Origin: an uncultured Acidimicrobiales bacterium
Lineage (GTDB): Bacteria > Actinomycetota > Acidimicrobiia > Acidimicrobiales > Poriferisodalaceae
DNA: 35,708 bases
Assembly: GCA_905477545.1 (NCBI GenBank)
Contig: CAJQGN010000042.1
Coordinates: forward strand, 1-35,708
Direction of reading: 5' to 3'
A program made the position numbers and the translations under genes. Shown one piece after another: positions 1 to 6,033 of the stretch. The notes below the pieces were generated by a model that ran no database searches, was not told the DNA's origin, and saw only the letters and a program-made list of their open reading frames with translations. Numbering within the stretch: the first letter of the stretch is position 1; each line of letters begins with the position of its first letter.

Positions 1-173
1 TATTAAAAGTAACAGAATTTACAACCGCGGCGCGTTCGAGAATCGCGGACGCTGACTTCGCCGCAGAAACTGCAAGACTGGCAAAAGCTCAAGTGCTTCA
101 ACAAGCTGGCGCCTCAATGCTTTCCCAAGCAAATGCCTCAACAGACACCGTCTTGCAATTACTAAGAGGATAA
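1..173 (+). CDS. fliC: Flagellin, C-terminal end only (partial)
   Basis: Open reading frame entering from the left edge (codons start at base 3) and stopping at TAA 171-173. The visible residues are the flagellin C-terminal D0/D1 helix: an [15 protein letters not shown] block followed by [14 protein letters not shown] and [16 protein letters not shown]. In the family this helix pairs with the N-terminal helix to line the filament core and carries the export/FliS-binding end. It is a different protein from the flagellin at 21085-22863, whose end reads QANQLTQLVLDLLR, so this strain has at least two flagellins. flaG begins 16 bases downstream, so the two are probably co-transcribed. The promoter and most of the gene lie outside the window. 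Confidence 0.95.
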   Translation, partial: LKVTEFTTAARSRIADADFAAETARLAKAQVLQQAGASMLSQANASTDTVLQLLRG

Positions 174-189
174 AAAATTAAGGTAAATC

Positions 190-582
190 ATGGCTATTAA
201 CGCTATTCCATCCGTACCCCAAAGCTCGGTGCCCATACCAGGCACCGGTTCCGTTGAGAGGGCTCCGGCTACGCCGGAGTCCTCTTCTTCACCTGCGGTA
301 AAAACTTCTGTGACTATCCAAGGCGTAAGCACTCCCGCAATAAAAGGAGATCAGGACCTTAACTCTGAAGTCACCAAAACGATTGAAGCACTCGATCTCA
401 TGATGGAACTGAGAGGTCGATCTGTCCAATTCGAAAGAGATGAGAGCGTAGGCAAAGATGTGATCAAGGTTGTCGATGATCAAACAGGCGAGGTGATCCG
501 GCAAATGCCAGCTGAGGAACTGCTCAACTTCATGCGCAACCTAACAAAAATGCTTGGCAACTTTCTTGATGAAAGGGTGTGA
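190..582 (+). CDS. flaG: FlaG family protein
   Basis: 130-residue protein. The first 50 residues are low-complexity and rich in Pro, Ser and Thr. The conserved FlaG core follows from about residue 65, including a beta-hairpin signature around IKVVDDQTGEVIRQMP and the AEELLNFMRNL helix. FlaG proteins sit beside polar flagellin genes; mutants in Vibrio and Pseudomonas relatives make longer filaments or show altered motility, but the molecular role is unsettled. It lies 16 bases after a flagellin stop and is probably part of that transcript. Normally fliD follows; here fliS comes next after an 84-base gap. Confidence 0.93.
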   Translation: MAINAIPSVPQSSVPIPGTGSVERAPATPESSSSPAVKTSVTIQGVSTPAIKGDQDLNSEVTKTIEALDLMMELRGRSVQFERDESVGKDVIKVVDDQTGEVIRQMPAEELLNFMRNLTKMLGNFLDERV

Positions 583-594
583 ACCCCTATCGGC

Positions 595-621
595 TAAAGG
601 TTCCTCAGTTGTAACCGACAT
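595..621 (+). promoter_or_regulatory. Candidate sigma-28 promoter for fliS
   Basis: TAAA at 595-598, a 15-base spacer, then ACCGACAT at 614-621. The sigma-28 consensus is TAAA-N15-GCCGATAA, so the spacing is exact and CCGA plus one further -10 base match. A start near base 628 would give a leader of about 40 bases before the fliS GTG at 667. The element falls in the flaG-fliS gap. The -10 is imperfect, so this is moderate evidence. Confidence 0.5.
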
Positions 622-666
622 ACTAACTGTGTAAATTAATAAGCTGTCCCCAAGAGGCAGCGAGAC

Positions 667-1068
667 GTGGATAAAAAGGATTTAAAATCTATGTATCGAA
701 CCTCAGCCTTAGAAAGTTACGCGACAGTAGACGTCGAAACAAAAACATCTGAACAAAATCCTCACCGTCTCGTTAGCCTGCTATTTGAAAAAGGCTGCGT
801 ACTCCTTCGTCAATCTGAAGAGCAGCTCAAAAAGGAAGAACTTGAGGGATTTTATCATTCCACCAGTCATGCAATGCAGATTGTTCTAGGATTGCGCGAA
901 ATCCTTGACGTGGAGCAAGGAGGCCAACTAGCCGTTCAGCTGTTTGAAACATACACCGCAATTGCCGCTTCGTTGTCCAAAGCTCGATCAGAAAAAGACT
1001 TAACGTCAATCGGCAAACTGTACACTGCACTCACTGAGTTACGTGAAGGCTGGGAAGCCATCAGCTAA
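667..1068 (+). CDS. fliS: FliS-like flagellin export chaperone
   Basis: 133-residue, all-helical protein resembling FliS: an MYRTSALESYATVDVET start block and a QNPHRLVSLLFEKGCVLLRQ helix. FliS binds the C-terminal D0 helix of flagellin in the cytosol, prevents premature polymerisation and delivers it to FlhA. GTG 667 has a good ribosome site (AAGAGG at 652-657, 9-base spacing). ATG 691 is equally possible (AAGGA at 676-680) and would begin closer to the usual FliS N-terminus, eight residues shorter. A sigma-28-like promoter precedes it. It is convergent with the lipoprotein gene ending at 1082. The identification rests on context and helix pattern, since sequence similarity in this family is low. 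Confidence 0.85.
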   Translation: MDKKDLKSMYRTSALESYATVDVETKTSEQNPHRLVSLLFEKGCVLLRQSEEQLKKEELEGFYHSTSHAMQIVLGLREILDVEQGGQLAVQLFETYTAIAASLSKARSEKDLTSIGKLYTALTELREGWEAIS

Positions 1069-1083
1069 GGAAATTTTTTCCTT
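1067..1083. terminator. Weak AT-rich inverted repeat between convergent genes
   Basis: AAGGAAA (1067-1073), three T, then TTTCCTT (1077-1083): a perfect 7-base inverted repeat spanning the fliS stop and touching the stop of the convergent lipoprotein gene. It could act as a bidirectional terminator, but the stem has only two G-C pairs and a three-base loop, so it is weak. Confidence 0.25.
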
Positions 1084-1597
1084 ACTTACCAAAATCCCTG
1101 ACGATCAACATCGGCCGCTCAAGGTTATCGAATAACCGACATGAGGTCGCGCCCGAGTAGGTGTACATGCCGCACCGAAAGCCCGTATGCGGGCTTTCAT
1201 CACTAGCCCAATAATTTTCAACTAAAATATTGGGAAACACATTCAAATTTACGCTCGGATTGCCGCAACCCTCGACCCTTAAACTCGATAGCTCTTTAAG
1301 TGAAGGCATTCGCCACTGCTCGGCAGCTTTTTCATTCATTTCCTCCAACGTGCTGATGCCAAGCTCCCAGCGCACGAAAAGCGGCTCCCCAAGACACCGA
1401 TTATTAATATATCTCTGACCAACAGAGCATCTAAACCAGTCGATACCAAAGTCGGAATCCCTCGCGATTCCGCGCTCCATCATTTCAAAGCGGTCGTAAT
1501 CACCGCTTTCGAGAACCACGCCACAGTCAGGCGGCAATTTTCTTCCGCAACCACTCACGACACTTGTCACTAATAGGAGGAGAAGAAAGCCTTTCAT
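1082..1597 (-). CDS. DUF1566-like lipoprotein
   Basis: 171 residues with a short signal sequence ending in a lipobox (VVSGC, cysteine at residue 17), so it should be lipidated and exported. The body resembles the DUF1566/Lcl C-terminal domain seen in many secreted bacterial proteins: a WRMPSLKELSSL segment, then VFPNI, YWASDESP and a closing PMLIVRD strand. Eight cysteines follow the lipidated one, so disulfides are likely. Function is unknown for the domain. It lies alone on the minus strand between fliS and the motA operon, divergent from motA, and has no obvious flagellar role. ATG 1597 is the only start that keeps the signal peptide. Confidence 0.8.
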   Translation of the reverse strand: MKGFLLLLLVTSVVSGCGRKLPPDCGVVLESGDYDRFEMMERGIARDSDFGIDWFRCSVGQRYINNRCLGEPLFVRWELGISTLEEMNEKAAEQWRMPSLKELSSLRVEGCGNPSVNLNVFPNILVENYWASDESPHTGFRCGMYTYSGATSCRLFDNLERPMLIVRDFGK

Positions 1598-1648
1598 GCC
1601 CCATTTTTCCTATGTTTTAGCCTCATTCTAGGTTAGGTCAAAATTAAT

Positions 1649-1675
1649 TTAAGAGATAGTGTTTTCATCCGATAC
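1649..1675 (+). promoter_or_regulatory. Candidate sigma-28 promoter for the motA operon
   Basis: TTAA at 1649-1652, a 15-base spacer and TCCGATAC at 1668-1675. This fits TAAA-N15-GCCGATAA in spacing and in the CCGATA core. The predicted transcript would start near 1682, about 50 bases before the motA ATG at 1732. The -10 lies in the left arm of a perfect inverted repeat (1668-1694), so a protein or hairpin there could interfere with initiation. Stator genes are sigma-28-dependent (late class) in several gammaproteobacteria, which agrees. Confidence 0.5.
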
Positions 1676-1694
1676 TCCTTATTCTAGTATCGGA
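1668..1694. repeat. Perfect 9-base inverted repeat upstream of motA
   Basis: TCCGATACT (1668-1676) and AGTATCGGA (1686-1694) are exact reverse complements separated by 9 bases. No T-run follows on either strand, so it does not look like an intrinsic terminator. It overlaps the predicted sigma-28 -10 element of motA and lies in the divergent gap with the lipoprotein gene. An operator is the simplest reading; an RNA hairpin is the alternative. Confidence 0.6.
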
Positions 1695-1731
1695 AATTAA
1701 TCCGAAGTTACGTTGTAATCAGGTCGAAATT

Positions 1732-2505
1732 ATGGATATCGCAACAGTTATTGGTCTCATAGGAACACTCGGCTTGATTGGCTGGTCAATGGACTCCGCA
1801 GCAGGTATCGGGGCTTTTATCGATCCCTCCTCCGTTGTCATCGTATTCGCGGGCTCAATTATGGTCTTGCTCATGCGATCAACACTTCCGGAGTTCATCA
1901 ATGCCTGGGCTAAGGTTTTAATGAAAACCATCCTCAACAAGAACGAAGACCCTGGTGAACTCATCGAGCAGCTTGTGTCTATGGCAAATATTTCACGGAG
2001 AGATGGTGTAATCGCTCTCGAAGGTCAGATGGGGGAAATTAAAAACCCCTTCCTGCAGACAGGCATAGGCATGGTGGTTGATGGCACCGATGCAGAAACA
2101 ATCGAAACAAAACTTAATAATGATGTTGAGCTTATGGCTCATCGCCATGCTGAAGCATCCGGCGTCTTCAAATCGTGGAAAGACATCGCACCCGCCATGG
2201 GCATGATAGGCACCTTGGTTGGTCTTGTCGGTATGCTGCAAAATATGAGCGACCCGAAAGCCATCGGACCTGCAATGGCCATTGCGTTGCTAACGACTCT
2301 GTATGGCGCGCTCATTGCGAACGTCCTTGCAGGACCTTTGGCAGAAAAACTCGATAATTACTCCACTAATGAACAAAACAACTGCGCGCTGATTCTCGAA
2401 GGTGTGATAGAAATTCGAAAAGGTACAATGAATCCCAGAGTTTTAGAGGACGTTTTGAAAAGCCGCTTGAGCCCAGGTGACCGAGAGAAACTCTCAAAAG
2501 CATAG
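1732..2505 (+). CDS. motA: Flagellar stator subunit A, PomA/MotA type
   Basis: 257-residue inner-membrane protein with four predicted helices (about 5-25, 30-50, 150-175 and 185-205) and a cytoplasmic loop between helices 2 and 3 that contacts FliG. The helix 3-4 region, MIGTLVGLVGML through DPKAIGPAMAIALLTTLYG, is very close to Vibrio PomA, so sodium is the likely coupling ion (inference). Length matches PomA (about 253 aa). In the family five A subunits surround two B subunits and conduct ions to drive rotation. It leads a tight gene run: the first motB starts 17 bases downstream and a second one follows. The ribosome site before ATG 1732 is weak (CAGG). Confidence 0.95.
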   Translation: MDIATVIGLIGTLGLIGWSMDSAAGIGAFIDPSSVVIVFAGSIMVLLMRSTLPEFINAWAKVLMKTILNKNEDPGELIEQLVSMANISRRDGVIALEGQMGEIKNPFLQTGIGMVVDGTDAETIETKLNNDVELMAHRHAEASGVFKSWKDIAPAMGMIGTLVGLVGMLQNMSDPKAIGPAMAIALLTTLYGALIANVLAGPLAEKLDNYSTNEQNNCALILEGVIEIRKGTMNPRVLEDVLKSRLSPGDREKLSKA

Positions 2506-2522
2506 ACCTTCGGATTTAAGCC

Positions 2523-3683
2523 ATGTCTGAGATAGATCCAAACGTAGACGAAGAGCTCAACGAGACCGCGATAGAGGGAGAAAACGAGCCACCTCCCTCC
2601 GGCCCGAAAGAAAAAAAGACTAAATGCCCAGAGTGCCCTGGCGGATCGCCACCTTGGATGGCAACGTTCGCAGATATGGCCACCTTACTCATGGCTTTCT
2701 TTGTATTACTGCTTTCTTTTGCCAACGTTAATGTCCCAAAATTTGAACAAGTCAGCGGTTCACTGGCAGTTGCTTTCGGTGTCGCGAGGGTGATACCGAA
2801 AATTGATATTCCAATGGGAGAGACACTGCTCAGCCTTGAGTTTACTCCAACAGATGCAGAAGCCACCTTAATACCGAACAAAAGTCAGAAGGTTGAAGAT
2901 GCAACAAAAGATAACGTCAAGCAGCTTACAGAAGAAAATGAATCGACCTTTTCAAATCAAGATGAATTCGCTGCCGTTTTAGAAACGTTCGAAGAAGAAA
3001 TCGCAGCTGGGTTGGTTCAAGTCAAGACAAAGGGTAACAAAATTGTTGTCGAGGTAACGCAATCAGGTTCTAACGAAGTGTCTCTAGAATCTCAGATCGG
3101 CATGGGCAACATTGTTCCCCAAGAAATGCTAGAGATCGCGAAAAAAATATCAGACCTAAAGACCGACTTCATCAGCCCTCTTGAGGTCAGAAGCCAGAGC
3201 AACTCTGAAGGCGACTCATCGAATAATAGCTCGAGCGGAGAAAACCAAAAATACGACAGAATACGGAGCATTCTATCAGACGAGATCTCTAACGGCCTTG
3301 TGGAGGTCGAACGTAATGGCGATAAGATCATTCTTCGACTCGGCCAACAAGATAGCTTTGACTCTGGTAGAGCTGAGGTTAAAGCATCTTTTGAAGGCAC
3401 ACTACAAAAAGTGGGAATGGCACTCAACGATGTTGGCGGCATAGTAAAGATAGAGGGCCATACAGACAATGTACCGGTCGGCTTTAGTTCTCGCTACAGA
3501 TCTAATTGGGATCTTTCCTCAGCGCGCTCAGCAGCAGTGGCAGATTACATACTTGGATCTACAAACCTTCAACCAGGTAACATCTCTGTAGCCGGTTTCG
3601 CCGACAGCAAACCTATCGCCTCAAACGACACCACGGATGGAAGAGCGAGGAATCGAAGAATAGAGGTCTTGGTCGATGGCTGA
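2523..3683 (+). CDS. motB: Flagellar stator subunit B, PomB/MotB type, copy 1
   Basis: 386 residues. An acidic cytoplasmic N-terminus carries a CPECPGG motif at 35-41. One membrane helix (about 46-66) has the ion-binding aspartate in WMATFADMATLLMAFF (Asp51), followed by a plug-like segment. A long periplasmic linker leads to an OmpA/MotB peptidoglycan-binding domain with GHTDN at 312-316 and an RNRRIEV end. It is about 70 residues longer than Vibrio PomB. The extra length includes a degenerate copy (about 152-184) of the helix-strand unit that opens the OmpA domain (about 249-281). It anchors the stator to the cell wall and forms the ion path with MotA. Its 3' end overlaps the next motB by 8 bases. 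Confidence 0.95.
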   Translation: MSEIDPNVDEELNETAIEGENEPPPSGPKEKKTKCPECPGGSPPWMATFADMATLLMAFFVLLLSFANVNVPKFEQVSGSLAVAFGVARVIPKIDIPMGETLLSLEFTPTDAEATLIPNKSQKVEDATKDNVKQLTEENESTFSNQDEFAAVLETFEEEIAAGLVQVKTKGNKIVVEVTQSGSNEVSLESQIGMGNIVPQEMLEIAKKISDLKTDFISPLEVRSQSNSEGDSSNNSSSGENQKYDRIRSILSDEISNGLVEVERNGDKIILRLGQQDSFDSGRAEVKASFEGTLQKVGMALNDVGGIVKIEGHTDNVPVGFSSRYRSNWDLSSARSAAVADYILGSTNLQPGNISVAGFADSKPIASNDTTDGRARNRRIEVLVDG

Positions 3684-4854
3684 GGAAGAAAAACTTGAAG
3701 GCGAAGAGAACCTTGATAACAACGACGCTTTAGAGGAATTAGAAGAGCCTGTCGAGGCAAAGCCTTCATCAGAAAAGTGCCCAGAGTGTCCAGCCATGGC
3801 CCCTGCCTGGATGGCAACTTTTGCAGACATGGCCACACTTCTGATGGCGTTCTTTGTATTAATTTTATCTTTCGTTGAGATGGAAGACCCTTCTATATTT
3901 AAGGAGGTGTCTGGCTCGATGTCCAATAGCTTCGGTGTGCAGAGAGAAGTACCAAGCGTCGAGCCCCCGATGGGAAAAAATATCATTGCTCAAAATTTCC
4001 GAACCTCAAAAGTTAACCCTTCGTTAATCGTTAACGTGCAAGAAGAAACAACGGACCTTGAACCCGAAGAGAAAGAACTTAAATCAACATCTCAAGCGAG
4101 TAACTTCGACACAAATTCTGACGCTGAAGTTCTTAGGCGTGCTCTAGCAACCGAAATTTCAAAAGGCCAAGTAGAGATAAAAGTAGAAAATGATTCAGTG
4201 GTTGTCGTTACCAAAGAGGACACATTCAAACCGGACATTAATGCTACGGAAACTGGCGAACGGGACACCGGAGAGATACCAACAGAACTACTTGAAATGT
4301 ATGCAAAAGTTGCTGAAGCTCAGTCGCTAGTAGAATCCGAAGTTTTCGTAGCGAGCAACAGCAGCGCCCTTGCGAGCCAAAGGGAAACTCAGCAACAGAG
4401 AGATCAGCAAATCGAGGACCAATTAGAAAAGGTTCGAGCTAATTTAAAATCTCAAATAGATCAGGGCCTAGCAAATGTTGAGCGTATCGGTGACCAGATA
4501 TTAATTCAGCTCTCAGCTCAGGATTCGTTCAGGTCCGGCTATGCGGAACTTAGACCAGACTTTCTTCCGACTTTGTCAGCAGTAGGACAGTCTATTTCAG
4601 ACCTTAATTCAAAAGTAACTGTCTCCGGGCATACGGACAGCATTCCCATCGCTTTCAGTGAGCGTTTTCTCTCCAATTGGGATCTATCCGCCGCCAGAGC
4701 GGCCGCTGTTGCAGATTTTTTTCTTGATAGTAATGCTGTCCCGGATAGCCAAATCGATGTGGTTGGATTCGCTGATACTAAACCCGTTGCTAGCAATGCA
4801 ACCCCGGCAGGAAGGTCTCAGAATCGAAGAATTGAAATCTTAATTGACAGTTAA
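3676..4854 (+). CDS. Flagellar stator subunit B, PomB/MotB type, copy 2
   Basis: 392 residues with the same plan as the preceding gene: acidic N-terminus, CPECP motif, membrane helix with Asp51 in WMATFADMATLLMAFF, plug-like segment, internal helix-strand repeat (about 152-186 and 253-287), and OmpA/MotB domain with GHTDS at 318-322. The membrane helix is nearly identical to copy 1 but the periplasmic linker is quite different and holds a Gln-rich coiled stretch near 235-255. It overlaps copy 1 by 8 bases and has its own ribosome site (GAGGT, 3664-3668), so the two are co-translated with the single motA. All expected catalytic features are intact, so this is not a decayed duplicate. Confidence 0.93.
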   Translation: MAEEEKLEGEENLDNNDALEELEEPVEAKPSSEKCPECPAMAPAWMATFADMATLLMAFFVLILSFVEMEDPSIFKEVSGSMSNSFGVQREVPSVEPPMGKNIIAQNFRTSKVNPSLIVNVQEETTDLEPEEKELKSTSQASNFDTNSDAEVLRRALATEISKGQVEIKVENDSVVVVTKEDTFKPDINATETGERDTGEIPTELLEMYAKVAEAQSLVESEVFVASNSSALASQRETQQQRDQQIEDQLEKVRANLKSQIDQGLANVERIGDQILIQLSAQDSFRSGYAELRPDFLPTLSAVGQSISDLNSKVTVSGHTDSIPIAFSERFLSNWDLSAARAAAVADFFLDSNAVPDSQIDVVGFADTKPVASNATPAGRSQNRRIEILIDS

Positions 4855-4902
4855 TTCTCTTTATTTGTTACTTTAAACTGTTCTCCTACAGAGAGCATCC
4901 AA

Positions 4903-5820
4903 ATGCGCACACGTATCTACAACATATTGGAAATGACCGATCCCCAGGACTTTCTCTCTAGGGCGTTCTCGTTATTCATCGTTACATTAATTTCTTTAAA
5001 CGTCCTATGTATTGTTCTTGAATCCATACCGGAGCTTGATCTTCTTTATCGCACGCAATTCTTTGCCATTGAAATCGTTTCAACCGTAATATTTGCACTC
5101 GAATACTCATTACGTTTGTGGTCTTGTATTGAATCCGAGACTGAGAAGAAGGCGCCACTGAAGAGCAGAATTAAGTACGCTCTTAGCCCTCTCGCAATTG
5201 TCGATTTACTCGCCTTTCTTCCCTCAATTTTGCAGGTTATCTTCCCCGGCATAGACCTCCGCTTCCTTCGGGTGCTCCGTCTATTAAGAGTCTTTAAATT
5301 AACCAGATACTTTACGTCCTTCGAGCTACTGCTGAACGTGCTCCACGAAGAGAGAAAAAACCTAGCTGGAATTTTCTTCTTATTACTCGTCATTCTCACA
5401 CTAGCAGCCTCAGCACTCTACTTAGTCGAGAGAGACATGCAACCGGATAAGTTTGGTTCAATTCCCCAGGCTATGTGGTGGGCGATTGCTGCGCTCACTA
5501 CCGTAGGCTACGGCGACGTATATCCTTTGTCTCCGGCCGGAAAAATTTTAGGATCACTTGTGACAATCGTTGGTATTGGTATGGTCGCATTACCCTCAGG
5601 GATTTTGGCTTCGGCGTTTTCTGAGCAAATGCGACGAAAAAGAGAATCCCTGCAACTCGCAATTGATGACGCCTTAATTGATGGCATGATAGATGAAACC
5701 GAAAAAAAGGCGATAAAGGAACTAGGCGACTCTATAGGCTTATCCGAAGAGCAAATCGGTGATCTGGTCAAACATTCAAGTACGATTATGAAAATCGCTA
5801 GAGAACAGCGCGAAGAATAA
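4903..5820 (+). CDS. Voltage-gated K+ channel, six-helix type
   Basis: 305-residue membrane protein of the voltage-gated ion channel superfamily. S1-S3 occupy about residues 22-115. The S4 sensor (120-135) has positive residues at every third position (R120, R123, R126, R129, K132, R135). The pore helix is followed by the K+ filter TTVGYGD at 199-205, then S6 to about 240. The cytoplasmic tail from 245 contains DALIDGMIDETE (256-267), resembling an EF-hand or TerB-type acidic loop lacking one ligand. It should conduct K+ on depolarisation. It starts 48 bases after motB copy 2 with ribosome site GAGAG (4891-4895), and its stop shares one base with the next start. It is shorter than Kch and lacks an RCK domain. 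Confidence 0.93.
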   Translation: MRTRIYNILEMTDPQDFLSRAFSLFIVTLISLNVLCIVLESIPELDLLYRTQFFAIEIVSTVIFALEYSLRLWSCIESETEKKAPLKSRIKYALSPLAIVDLLAFLPSILQVIFPGIDLRFLRVLRLLRVFKLTRYFTSFELLLNVLHEERKNLAGIFFLLLVILTLAASALYLVERDMQPDKFGSIPQAMWWAIAALTTVGYGDVYPLSPAGKILGSLVTIVGIGMVALPSGILASAFSEQMRRKRESLQLAIDDALIDGMIDETEKKAIKELGDSIGLSEEQIGDLVKHSSTIMKIAREQREE

Positions 5821-6017
5821 TGGAAAACGAAAAAGTTTCTTGCTGGAATTGCACTTTTTTCGCAATAAGTTGGGATCCTAGCTACAGATATGAGTGTAAA
5901 AAGATGAACTTCAAAAGTAATTTTCTACCCTCGCAGCAGGTCAAGGTGATTGACAAAAGAGATTGCCTGGCTTTTGAATCAAAAAAAGAAAAAAATCAAA
6001 GGAACAAAAGCAAATAA
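5820..6017 (+). CDS. Small four-cysteine protein, putative metal-binding
   Basis: 65 residues. CWNC at 8-11 opens the domain, followed by the sequence TFFAISWDPSYRYECK, a third cysteine, a KMNFKSNFLPSQQVKV stretch and a fourth cysteine in RDCLAFE. The last fifteen residues are very basic. The four-cysteine pattern suggests a zinc knuckle. Similar mini-proteins occur across proteobacteria and are sometimes mislabelled as uracil-DNA glycosylase; no enzyme domain fits in this length. The start codon overlaps the K+ channel stop (TAATG), so translation is probably coupled. The CLC channel follows after 16 bases. Function unknown. Confidence 0.8.
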   Translation: MENEKVSCWNCTFFAISWDPSYRYECKKMNFKSNFLPSQQVKVIDKRDCLAFESKKEKNQRNKSK

Positions 6018-6033
6018 TAACTAGAGCCCGCTA

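Noticed and set aside
585-594. Minus-strand sigma-28 -10 (AGCCGATAG) after flaG.
   Set aside because: No -35 at the right distance and it would only give a transcript antisense to flaG.
1230-1418. Plus-strand reading frame within the DUF1566-like lipoprotein gene.
   Set aside because: It has no ribosome site or family features and lies wholly antisense to a gene with a clear signal peptide and domain.
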